From Lepidodermella squamata (lineage: Eukaryota; Gastrotricha), in the NCBI GenBank assembly GCA_047495785.1, contig JBLDXI010000029.1, positions 3,410,001-3,474,000 on the forward strand: a stretch of DNA of 64,000 bases, given 5' to 3'. The position numbers were made by a program, and so were the translations under genes. Below the pieces are notes generated by a model. That model made no database searches. It saw nothing but the letters and a program-made list of their open reading frames with translations, and had not been told where the DNA came from. Of this stretch, positions 22,180 to 29,054 are shown piece by piece (positions within the stretch are counted from its first letter, which is position 1; each line of letters starts with the position of its first letter).

Positions 22180-23553
22180 ATGCTTCAATCCGAAATAGTG
22201 AACTGTCTCTTTGAGAGCCCGACCATAGATGATCGGCAGTTCGAAAGGAAAAGCTGGGCCGAGGTTTGTGCAACAAGTTTTATACAGGATCAGCCCTCTC
22301 AGCCTTCTCGCCTTATCTTTTCTACATATAACTTGCGTGAGTTGTTTTTATTGCCGAGGGAAGCCTATATCCAATTGACAGTTGAGTTCCGTCGAAACGA
22401 TAGTCAGGCTTTCAAAGCAACCGACAAGTACGCAATTAGGAACCATGTTATATCCATGTTTGAAACAGTTGAAGTGCAAGTAGGTGATAATGATAACCAG
22501 GTAGAGCAAACACGTTATAACGAACACTGGAGCTCGTTGCTGGGCGTTATTCACTGGTCTGATGACTATGCGCGAAGTCTTGGGGAAGAATCTCTTTTCG
22601 CCAGAGACTACCCAGCCCATGTCAATTATGAAATGACTCCTGAAGTTGCAGCAGAAAGTTTCGATCCTGCGAAGAACAGCTGCAACGAGGGACTACTCTT
22701 GAGATCCTTGTATGTTAAAGATCATAAGATGGTTGTCACACTTTACTTAAGGGACATTCCTTTCTTCCAAAATTATTTTGGGATGTGGACCAAGGCAAGA
22801 TTTCGTGTGATATTAACACCAAATTACACCAAACCCATAGTCGCAGCCATAGGGAAAAACGATGATTTGCCGGAAGGGATGCATTTCCAGATTTCATCAG
22901 CTTATATGTTTATTCCGGAAGTCACATTGATGCCTGAAACTAGAGCACGCATTTTGAAAGCTTTCAATACGGGTCTCACGAAAGTTTACAAATGGCAATC
23001 GCTAGAATGCTTTCAGAGCCCCCAGTTTGCTGTGAATAGTTCTTCAGTACAATGGACAATCACATCTGAGATGAAAAAACCAAGTTGGCTGTATATTGTA
23101 TTCTTGCAAGACTTCTCAGACGCAGAGTATCAAACTAAACTGACACAAATTTACACTCAATGGAATATATTCAGCTACTCTCTCATGATAAACAATAAGG
23201 AGGCGTTTGCCGAGGCCAACATGAACTTTTCACGCTTCAACGCTCACCGGCTCTATAACTATATTAAGGAAAACATGAACCATTTCAACGATCGCGAAAG
23301 CACGAACACTGGTAGCCAGCTTAGTTACCTTGATTTTTGTCGATTTTACCGTTTCCTGGCATTCAATCTGGAAAGTGTAGATGCCGGTGCTATATATAAT
23401 TCACGCGGTGACCAAAGCGTGAGTGTCACATTTAAAGCTAGAATCAGTCCTGTCGATAAGCCATTAGTTATGTTTTGTTTCATTTTTAGGGAAAAAGAAA
23501 TAGGCTTCAACTACAAAGACGACAAGCTCGAGATAAGCCTTAACATGCTGTGA
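22180..23553 (+). CDS. Major capsid protein (double jelly roll)
   Basis: 457 residues. Length, gene order (penton, then hexon, then GG-motif protein, then protease) and conserved-looking stretches such as FERKSWAEVCATSFIQ at the N terminus and KARFRVILTPNYTKP mid-way fit the Polinton double-jelly-roll capsid protein, which forms the icosahedral shell. The ATG at 22180 lies 19 bases after the previous stop. No frameshift or stop; this capsid gene looks usable. Confidence 0.85.
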   Translation: MLQSEIVNCLFESPTIDDRQFERKSWAEVCATSFIQDQPSQPSRLIFSTYNLRELFLLPREAYIQLTVEFRRNDSQAFKATDKYAIRNHVISMFETVEVQVGDNDNQVEQTRYNEHWSSLLGVIHWSDDYARSLGEESLFARDYPAHVNYEMTPEVAAESFDPAKNSCNEGLLLRSLYVKDHKMVVTLYLRDIPFFQNYFGMWTKARFRVILTPNYTKPIVAAIGKNDDLPEGMHFQISSAYMFIPEVTLMPETRARILKAFNTGLTKVYKWQSLECFQSPQFAVNSSSVQWTITSEMKKPSWLYIVFLQDFSDAEYQTKLTQIYTQWNIFSYSLMINNKEAFAEANMNFSRFNAHRLYNYIKENMNHFNDRESTNTGSQLSYLDFCRFYRFLAFNLESVDAGAIYNSRGDQSVSVTFKARISPVDKPLVMFCFIFREKEIGFNYKDDKLEISLNML

Positions 23554-23574
23554 ATTTTCTAACTTAGAATAATA

Positions 23575-24153
23575 ATGACTAAATACATTCCATTCGACAT
23601 TAAACTAACAGAGACCCAGAGAAGAGCATTTCAAAAACCAGGCCAAGTTGTATTGCGTTTCACAATTGATCAGCTTCTTGCAGATCCAAATGGTTCCAAG
23701 TTGTTGTTGACGCAAAGGCAGATAGATAAAGTAATGAAGAGCAAACAAAGGATGAAAGGGCTTGATATTAAACTGAGCAAAACTCAGCTCCGGAAGAATC
23801 AGTCTGGCGGGTTCCTGTTACCAGCGCTTGCCACAGCTTCTAAATTTATAGCCCCTGTAGCCGTTGCAGCGCTGAGCGGCCTTGCCAGTTCCCTCGCCAG
23901 TACAGCAGCTGACAAGATCGTAGGCAAAGGCGTGTCGCTGACAATACCAAAAGAGGATTTAGATGAACTGCAAAAGGCGGTTTCGCTTCTGGAGTCCCGA
24001 CAAATTGTGCCTGCTGGCAGTAGCAAGGCAATTAAAAGCCATATAGAGCAACAGGGTGGAGCTTTTATATTGCCGCTTGTATCAAGCTTACTGGGTGCAT
24101 TTCTTCCGACCTTATTCGGAAAAGGGGTTTACATGCCGTGGGAAAAAAACTGA
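23575..24153 (+). CDS. GG-motif virion protein with membrane-active-like segments
   Basis: 192 residues. The N half has two related segments (FDIKLTETQ and LDIKLSKTQ). Two SGGF/QGGA sites near 77 and 161 resemble adenain-type cleavage sites. Each is followed by a hydrophobic, Ala/Gly/Leu-rich stretch (GGFLLPALATASKF; GGAFILPLVSSLLGAFLP), like the minor core and membrane-active precursor proteins of adenoviruses and adintoviruses. The last codons, including the slippery run at 24144-24150, overlap the protease frame. Cleavage by the neighbouring protease during maturation is inferred. Confidence 0.65.
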   Translation: MTKYIPFDIKLTETQRRAFQKPGQVVLRFTIDQLLADPNGSKLLLTQRQIDKVMKSKQRMKGLDIKLSKTQLRKNQSGGFLLPALATASKFIAPVAVAALSGLASSLASTAADKIVGKGVSLTIPKEDLDELQKAVSLLESRQIVPAGSSKAIKSHIEQQGGAFILPLVSSLLGAFLPTLFGKGVYMPWEKN

Positions 24154-24587
24154 AAAATAGCGGGTTTTATCCTCTATCCAATCTTGAGATAACCGAAGCT
24201 TTAAAGAGGCTTCTCGGAAACGACTTCAAGGGCTGTTACGCTCGGGACGACCTTCCTGCTACACTTCAACGAGGATATTACGTCATTAACCTGGACGATA
24301 AAGTTAACCGCGGAAGTCATTGGGTCTCAATGGCTGTGAAGTCGACTGAAATAATCTACTTCGATAGCTTCGGGTTTATATGCCCTAATGAGATCATTAG
24401 GCGTCGCGGCAAACGAGTAATTTGGTATTCCACACATGATATACAACATCCTGGCTCTGTTGCATGTGGCTTCTATGCCATTTACTTTCTAAGAGAATTA
24501 GGTAAAGGTAGGGATAAGTTAGCTATTTTGCTAGACTTCAATAACACCGGGTCACCGCACAATGATGACTTACTGAAAAATTGTTAA
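24138..24587 (+). CDS. Adenain-like cysteine protease, without its own in-frame ATG
   Basis: About 149 residues of a maturation protease (C5/Ulp1 fold). Catalytic residues are in order: His in RGSHWVSM, acidic residue in IYFDSFG, Cys in SVACGFYAIYFL. The frame has no ATG before the catalytic core; GTG 24138 is only a formal start. The upstream virion ORF ends GAA AAA AAC TGA, and stepping back one base on the heptamer A AAA AAC at 24144-24150 enters the protease frame. So either it is made by -1 frameshifting as an extension of the GG-motif protein, or one A was lost from the homopolymer here and the real start is ATG 24133. Confidence 0.8.
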   Translation: MGKKLKNSGFYPLSNLEITEALKRLLGNDFKGCYARDDLPATLQRGYYVINLDDKVNRGSHWVSMAVKSTEIIYFDSFGFICPNEIIRRRGKRVIWYSTHDIQHPGSVACGFYAIYFLRELGKGRDKLAILLDFNNTGSPHNDDLLKNC

Positions 24588-24594
24588 GCTAGAT

Positions 24595-24774
24595 ATGTAT
24601 TGCCTGCATTGTAGGAAAAACACTAAATCAGTGAATGAGCAGCAATTAGCCACTCGTAATAACCGAGCTCTCATGACAGGATCTTGTACACTCTGCGGTA
24701 TGACAAAGTATAAATTCATAAGAATGTTAAAGAGAAACGCCATCGTAGATAAAAAGGATGCAAGCGTCCGTTGA
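24595..24774 (+). CDS. DUF5679-like small zinc protein
   Basis: 59 residues from ATG 24595. It starts MYCLHCRKNTKSV, has CTLCGMTKYKFIR about 30 residues on, then a basic tail. The CxxC...CxxCG layout with a Lys-rich link matches the DUF5679 family found in large DNA viruses and related elements (function unknown). Starts 7 bases after the protease stop; its last 17 bases overlap the next ORF. Confidence 0.65.
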   Translation: MYCLHCRKNTKSVNEQQLATRNNRALMTGSCTLCGMTKYKFIRMLKRNAIVDKKDASVR

Positions 24775-25264
24775 AGATGAATTGAAGAGACTGATGGATA
24801 ATTTTGAGAATTCTAAATCAGTGAGAAAGACATTTTCTACCATGCCTTACGTGTATTGCGATGCGTGTGCCACAGAACTTTTGCTTGACGAAAGGGCGAA
24901 TTTCAACGTATGCCCAAACTGCGGTTTATGTTATCCATACTGTGAGCACTCCCCGCCATTCAAATTAGTACCTTACAAAAGAAAATGGCATTTAATGGCT
25001 GTAATTAAAAAGCGCGGTATAGAAATACTACCTCCTCAACTTGAGAGGCTGATGTCGAGCTTTATCAAGTTTGACTCGGGCTATGCAGAACTCTTTCCCG
25101 ATCAAAATATGATGCACCTTGACTTCGTTATCAAAGCTCTGGCTCAGGAACATGGATACGACCTTGTGGCACAGAGCGTACACGTGAAATCGGTTAACGA
25201 TAAGACGCTGAGGCAATGGCGGAATAAGTATAATCTAGTCATCGCTCATTATGAGATCGAATGA
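24758..25264 (+). CDS. Zinc-ribbon protein resembling late transcription factor VLTF3
   Basis: 168 residues. A zinc ribbon at about 32-60 (YCDACATELL then VCPNCGLCYPYC) is followed by a Lys/Arg-rich segment (LVPYKRKWHLMAVIKKRG) and a helical domain ending LRQWRNKYN. Ribbon plus Y-K-R-x-W-H-L helical region recalls poxvirus-type VLTF3 proteins, which activate late genes. The match is by eye and weak. If right, it would control the capsid block in which it sits. It overlaps both neighbours (17 and 14 bases). Confidence 0.5.
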   Translation: MQASVEDELKRLMDNFENSKSVRKTFSTMPYVYCDACATELLLDERANFNVCPNCGLCYPYCEHSPPFKLVPYKRKWHLMAVIKKRGIEILPPQLERLMSSFIKFDSGYAELFPDQNMMHLDFVIKALAQEHGYDLVAQSVHVKSVNDKTLRQWRNKYNLVIAHYEIE

Positions 25265-25910
25265 AATATTCATTCCAAGTGAATGGTTTGAAAATGCACG
25301 ACAGGCAGCAATTTATTTGAGGGCAGACGGCAGTACTCCATTCGCGGCAAACCTAAACGCGAATAGCTACTGCATCGAAAATTTGGGCGGCCCTGTTTTC
25401 GACAACGATGCTGTTAGTAAAAATTGGGTTGAGCGAAGTTGTTTAATGATTCAATCCGATCAGACTGTTGACTTTAAAAATGCTAGGCTCACGAACATCC
25501 ATCCACCAATAAATCCAAACGATGGCGCGATTCGGGCTTCCAGATTGATATGCTCTGGCAAGGTTTCTCTTGCGCGAGAGAATAAGCTAAGTTTTGATAA
25601 CATGATTTCCGGAATGCCTGAAGTAAGCGATAGCTTAGTGTTTCGGGCAGACGTAACAGCCAGAGTGGAAATGTGGTTCCGGCTGGACGACAACAGAGCC
25701 ACATCCTTCACCCTTGATTTCTTCAAAAACAACGGTAACTTGTTCTCGAAATACTTCAACTATAACAATGTTAATTTGGAGAGCAGCAATGAATACTGTT
25801 CCTTTATAGAGCAATTCCGATTGAATGATAGCTTAACGGTTATTGCAGCAGCTGACGAAAGCATACAACTGTCATACATTTTGATTATTTCTAACCTAAA
25901 GAATACGTGA
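25251..25910 (+). CDS. Fibre-like (tail-fibre/C1q-like) protein
   Basis: 219 residues. Residues 25-65 carry NLNANSYCIENLGGPVFDND then AVSKNWV, which follows the phage tail-fibre pattern (N-x-I-x-NL-x-x-P-x-x-x-x-DAV-x-K-x-W/Y-V). The C-terminal 110 residues look like an all-beta trimeric knob, ending SYILIISNL as C1q/TNF-like domains do. A vertex fibre for host attachment is the likely role. The start overlaps the previous stop by 14 bases. Confidence 0.6.
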   Translation: MRSNEIFIPSEWFENARQAAIYLRADGSTPFAANLNANSYCIENLGGPVFDNDAVSKNWVERSCLMIQSDQTVDFKNARLTNIHPPINPNDGAIRASRLICSGKVSLARENKLSFDNMISGMPEVSDSLVFRADVTARVEMWFRLDDNRATSFTLDFFKNNGNLFSKYFNYNNVNLESSNEYCSFIEQFRLNDSLTVIAAADESIQLSYILIISNLKNT

Positions 25911-25924
25911 TACATATATTCAGA

Positions 25925-26506
25925 ATGAATGACAACCAGCTAAAAACAGTAGAAAGTATTTACCCCACTGCTCCCAGACTACAGATGTCTTCTACTCAAG
26001 AGTTCAGGCTTGCTGAGCTCCGGCGCCTAAATGATGTTTTCAACACAGAAATATCGAAAAGAAAGAAGCTTTATAATAGATATTCCCGTTTTTCGTCGAT
26101 TTGCAAAGCTACTATTCATGGAATAACGGGCGGCACAACATCGCTTGCGATTGGTGGAATCGCACTACTGTCACTTGGCCTCCCAACCGGTATCATGTTG
26201 GAGATTACTGCAGCTTCGGGCGGCATGGTCATACTAGTTCTCAACCTGCTTGACTTAAAGTTCGAAAGGAAAGCCGAAAAACATGAAAGAATCGCCACTC
26301 TTGCCATGTCGAAAGCCAACTCAATAGGCGACATGATCAAAACAGCCCTGGAAGATAACCACATCAGTGACACTGAGTATCAGGTTATTATGAGAGAAAA
26401 CGAGAAATTCCATGATATGAAAAAGTTGCTCCAGAAGAGTTTAAATTGTGATCGCACGCAAATATTTCTTGAGGAACTCAAAAAGCATGGTGTGAACGTC
26501 CCTTGA
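25925..26506 (+). CDS. Two-helix membrane protein, unknown function
   Basis: 193 residues from the first ATG (MNDNQLKTVES). Two hydrophobic helices (TTSLAIGGIALLSLGL and IMLEITAASGGMVILVLNLL) form a hairpin, followed by a Lys-rich helix and a conserved-looking C-terminal domain (EKHERIATLAMSKANSIGDM, DNHISDTEYQVI). I recall similar proteins beside fibre genes in related elements but cannot name a family. It may be a virion or host-membrane protein. It ends one base from the 3' end of the convergent minus-strand block. Confidence 0.55.
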   Translation: MNDNQLKTVESIYPTAPRLQMSSTQEFRLAELRRLNDVFNTEISKRKKLYNRYSRFSSICKATIHGITGGTTSLAIGGIALLSLGLPTGIMLEITAASGGMVILVLNLLDLKFERKAEKHERIATLAMSKANSIGDMIKTALEDNHISDTEYQVIMRENEKFHDMKKLLQKSLNCDRTQIFLEELKKHGVNVP

Positions 26507-26507
26507 G

Positions 26508-26762
26508 CTAGCGAAAAGGCGAGTAAAATATCACACGTTTCTTTGGTGCTCTAACTGCTTTAGCATGATTGCCTTTGATTTTCGAAGGCTTTTTAATTCT
26601 ATCCCTATTCACAAAATACCCTAGCAACGCGGCGATTACACTCAATGCAACAAAAATGTGTTGAAGCTGGGTGTTCGTCCTTAAGCAGTCGATCTGAAGT
26701 TCTCTAACAAGCACCTTAATATATGAGATTATTTCTTCTTGGGCACTCGAGTAAGTATTCAT
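26508..26762 (-). CDS. Small single-helix membrane protein
   Basis: 84 residues: an acidic N-terminal helix, one transmembrane helix (IFVALSVIAALLGYFV) at about 36-51, and a very basic tail (NRDRIKKPSKIKGN) ending SPFR. Last gene of a minus-strand block of three. No homologue recognised. Confidence 0.5.
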   Translation of the reverse strand: MNTYSSAQEEIISYIKVLVRELQIDCLRTNTQLQHIFVALSVIAALLGYFVNRDRIKKPSKIKGNHAKAVRAPKKRVIFYSPFR

Positions 26763-26780
26763 TAAGTATTAAAACGATTT

Positions 26781-27116
26781 TTATTTTTCTCGTCGCGCCC
26801 TCATTTCAGCTATGAATTTCTCTATATCTGACTTCCTTTTCTGTCGCCGTTCAGACAGCTCAGCTTTGCGCCTCTGGCTCTGTAACTTACGGTCGTTATC
26901 TTCTTTTTCCCTTGCAGTCAGCAAATCGCTGTATTTCTGTTCAATGACAGCCTTCTCGTTCTCCAAAGTCTTAATACGGGTATTTGAGGACTGTCTCTTG
27001 AGCGAGGAATACTGATCGCTGATAATCTCAACTTCCTGCTTCAGTTTGTCAATATCTTGATCCTTCTCGTCGACGATTTCATCGACCTCTGTGTATGAAA
27101 GAAATCCTTTCTCCAT
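26781..27116 (-). CDS. Coiled-coil protein
   Basis: 111 residues, almost wholly charged heptad-type helix from about 15 to the end (DKLKQEVEIISDQYSSLK...), with no Cys. The basic C-terminal third (RRKAELSERRQKRKS) could bind nucleic acid. Sits between the HTH gene and the small membrane protein on the same strand, with 18- and 7-base gaps, so one transcript is likely. Confidence 0.5.
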   Translation of the reverse strand: MEKGFLSYTEVDEIVDEKDQDIDKLKQEVEIISDQYSSLKRQSSNTRIKTLENEKAVIEQKYSDLLTAREKEDNDRKLQSQRRKAELSERRQKRKSDIEKFIAEMRARREK

Positions 27117-27123
27117 GATTATA

Positions 27124-27381
27124 TTATTTACCGAGAAATCTTCTTCTTAGCAGGTAAGCTTCCTTGCCGCCGACATGAGAGACATCCTTTGGAATCAGAC
27201 TAACGTTGATGCCACCGCCCTTCAGCGATGAGACGCGTTGTTGTTTGCCTAAATGATAGTAAATCGTGCCTCTGCTGAGTCCCACTTCAGCTGCGATTTT
27301 ATCTACTGTCTTAGAGCTATTCTGATATTCATGGATTGCTTGGCTGATTTTGTCGGGATTTATTACCTTGCGACGAAGCAT
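27124..27381 (-). CDS. Small helix-turn-helix DNA-binding protein
   Basis: 85 residues. Residues about 10-45 form an HTH (SKTVDKIAAEVGLSRGTIYY), the recognition helix being LSRGTIYYHLGK. Similar to resolvase/CENP-B type HTH domains. The rest is short and basic. It is the first gene of the minus-strand block and faces a 224-base divergent region containing 16-base dyads, so autoregulation is possible. Confidence 0.6.
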   Translation of the reverse strand: MLRRKVINPDKISQAIHEYQNSSKTVDKIAAEVGLSRGTIYYHLGKQQRVSSLKGGGINVSLIPKDVSHVGGKEAYLLRRRFLGK

Positions 27382-27436
27382 CTTATATTTATTTGAGAAA
27401 TTAAAATATTTCGATATTTCGATGTTCCATTATTCA

Positions 27437-27512
27437 AATGTTTGAACGTTCAGTCATATATATGTTGAAATTAACAGCGTTGTCGATTTCCTTTTCAAGT
27501 GTTCGAACATTT
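27437..27512. promoter_or_regulatory. Repeated dyad sites in the divergent promoter
   Basis: AAGTGTTCGAACATTT at 27497-27512 is a near-perfect palindrome around TGTTCGAACA. AAATGTTTGAACGTTC at 27437-27452 is a weaker copy, and GGTTTGAATAATT follows near 27534. Sixty-base spacing and dyad form suggest sites for a dimeric HTH protein, such as the one encoded at 27124-27381. No binding evidence. Confidence 0.4.
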
Positions 27513-27605
27513 CAAAATTAAAACATTAGAAGGTTTGAATAATTGCTTTATCGAGAAGTTTAGCTTTGAAAATCGCTGGATCAGTAAATAATTATTCTGA
27601 ATCAG

Positions 27606-27746
27606 ATGAAGGCATGTGAAGTTCTAGGCAAGAACAGATACTTGACAACAGTGGCAGCAGTAAGTTCCGATTTCAATTCTTCGTCGCTAACAATTTCTTC
27701 ACAGACCGCCTACCGCCTCATTGCAAAAGAGGTTTATCGAATGTAG
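27606..27746 (+). CDS. Possible 31-residue spliced micro-ORF
   Basis: ATG 27606 opens 18 codons (MKACEVLGKNRYLTTVAA), then GTAAGT at 27660 and TTTCTTCACAG ending at 27704 define a 45-base intron, and the frame continues for 13 codons to TAG at 27746. Both splice sites are strong and intron size fits the other genes. Product is a short amphipathic helix without known motif. Confidence 0.35.
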   Translation: MKACEVLGKNRYLTTVAAVSSDFNSSSLTISSQTAYRLIAKEVYRM

Positions 27747-27828
27747 GCATATCGAAGCATTCTTCAGTACTTTGAGATTCAGTTATCAGGATGCTCTCTT
27801 GAGTAGTCTCGTCAGGTCCTCGCATCAG

Positions 27829-27996
27829 TTAGAGAAGACGGATTCCTCTCCAAGAGCAAAAAATGCAACCAATTGCAAGAGTAAGCGTGCTTAGGGTGAT
27901 TACGAATGCAGTGCACAAACGAGCTGACGTTAAATAATTTATCCTCTGCCCTCGATCGAAATCGGTCGATATTATCCCGGCAACGAGAGAAAACAT
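27829..27996 (-). CDS. Possible 55-residue single-helix membrane protein
   Basis: ATG at 27996. A polar N terminus is followed by one hydrophobic helix (LCTAFVITLSTLTLAIGCIF) and a short basic end. It has the size and topology of small viral membrane proteins. No homologue recognised; may be chance. Confidence 0.35.
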   Translation of the reverse strand: MFSLVAGIISTDFDRGQRINYLTSARLCTAFVITLSTLTLAIGCIFCSWRGIRLL

Positions 27997-28038
27997 GTAG
28001 CTGAATCAGCTGGCAGCTTTCTATATACGAAAGTTTTT

Positions 28039-28152
28039 ATGGGATTAGAGTGCCCGTTTTGTAAGCACAGTGAATCTACCGTTGAATTAACTGACTGCCT
28101 TTCCTGTCCTTACTGCGGCAGAAAATATCCTGTTTCTCCGTTTCAAGTTTGA
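28039..28152 (+). CDS. Zinc-ribbon microprotein, 37 residues
   Basis: ATG 28039. The product has CPFC near residue 5 and CPYCGRKY near residue 23, with 14 residues between the pairs: a minimal CxxC...CxxCG zinc ribbon with almost nothing outside it. Such ribbons contact DNA, RNA or polymerase subunits. First of a right-end cluster of very small Cys-rich ORFs. Confidence 0.5.
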   Translation: MGLECPFCKHSESTVELTDCLSCPYCGRKYPVSPFQV

Positions 28153-28210
28153 AAAGCGTTTGCAAATCGTCGATATTGCCTTCATAGTTTTCCCATATAC
28201 AGGTTACGAA

Positions 28211-28333
28211 ATGAATCAGCAACAACCATGCGAACCTTGCGGACCCTGGGGGCCTGGTGATGGAGCCCCGTGGATTTGTAGTGGAGCCTCCGGACCTGAT
28301 GGACCTTGTGAACCATGCGGGCCTACTCGTTGA
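28211..28333 (+). CDS. Possible Cys/Gly/Pro-rich microprotein, 40 residues
   Basis: ATG 28211. The product begins MNQQQPCEPCGPWGPG and ends with a second PCEPCG block plus a lone Cys between, so two CxxCG pairs. Composition is Gly/Pro-rich, so a zinc-binding knuckle or a disordered collagen-like peptide are both possible. The opposite strand is also open and collagen-like, so this could be coincidental. Confidence 0.3.
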   Translation: MNQQQPCEPCGPWGPGDGAPWICSGASGPDGPCEPCGPTR

Positions 28334-28742
28334 TAAAATACGACCAATATTTGACTTTTGCCATTAATATATTCAAGGAAAATTAATATCTTTGCCATTA
28401 AAATATTTAAGAGAAATAAATATCTGACCGGTCGGAAACCCTGCTACTTACAATGAGACGGCATGTCATAGCTTTCCGGTATTTTCTTGGGTATTATTAC
28501 ACAGCACCTCTTCAGTCGCAGTATATCTTTTTATTTGCGTTATGATTATGACTCTTAAGCTAATGTTTCATAATGGGGCCTGAAATAGAGTTAGATTTGA
28601 ATATTCCAACTGGATAAAAGCGTATATCTAACTATAATTAATGTTCAATGTTCAAATATGACTGTAATGATAGGTACAGGCCTTAAGCATATGGATCCAG
28701 GCTTGATCCTGTTTCTCGGTTCCCGTTTCAACAGTTCCATTC
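28334..28742. other. Right-end gap with a 34-base direct repeat
   Basis: 28357-28390 and 28391-28424 are adjacent, diverged copies of TTTTGCCATTAA...AATATC. No convincing gene; a 30-codon ORF at 28453 has no recognisable motif. Confidence 0.4.
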
Positions 28743-28850
28743 TCAGCGATGCCCAACTGTATTGCCACAGTCATTGCAAACTACCGTGCCCATTATGTCA
28801 TCCTCCACAATATGTTTGTCTCCAGTATGTTCGCAGTCGTTTCCAGGCAT
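28743..28850 (-). CDS. TFIIB-type zinc-ribbon microprotein, 35 residues
   Basis: ATG 28850, TGA 28743. The whole product is one ribbon: Cys6 and His8, then IVEDDIMG, then VCNDCGNTVGHR. From Cys6 to the end, spacing is the same as the N-terminal ribbon of transcription factor IIB (C, nine residues to VED, G four residues before the CxxCG, then V-G-x-R). The one departure is the second ligand: His two rather than three residues after the first Cys. TFIIB's ribbon docks on RNA polymerase II, so a polymerase-binding mimic is the natural hypothesis. Minus strand, upstream of the next ribbon ORF's 3' end by 29 bases. Confidence 0.55.
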   Translation of the reverse strand: MPGNDCEHTGDKHIVEDDIMGTVVCNDCGNTVGHR

Positions 28851-28879
28851 GGTGAACTTGGTAATTTTTCAAATTAATT

Positions 28880-29005
28880 CTAAAGGAAACAGTTGACAGC
28901 ATGTAAAGGGGCTATGATTCGGCAAATTCGGCATAAAATTTCACCGCGAGAGCACACATATAGAAGAATCGAACTACCAACCTTGTTCACACACTGGCTC
29001 GTCAT
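28880..29005 (-). CDS. Possible zinc-ribbon microprotein, 41 residues
   Basis: ATG 29005, TAG 28880. It has Cys5, Cys18, then GEILCRICRII, which resembles the second half of a TFIIB/TFIIS-type ribbon (G-E-x-x-C-x-x-C). The first Cys pair is not well formed. Same strand as the 28743-28850 ORF, so one transcript may carry both. Weaker case than its neighbours. Confidence 0.35.
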   Translation of the reverse strand: MTSQCVNKVGSSILLYVCSRGEILCRICRIIAPLHAVNCFL

Positions 29006-29054
29006 ACATTATGCGTCATCATCGATTTTGAGCAGTAGGTTCGATATAGAGATG

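Noticed and set aside
28216-28398. Minus-strand collagen-like Gly/Pro ORF
   Set aside because: It is antisense to the Cys-Pro-Gly-rich plus ORF and results from the same GGNCCN composition; no collagen gene features.
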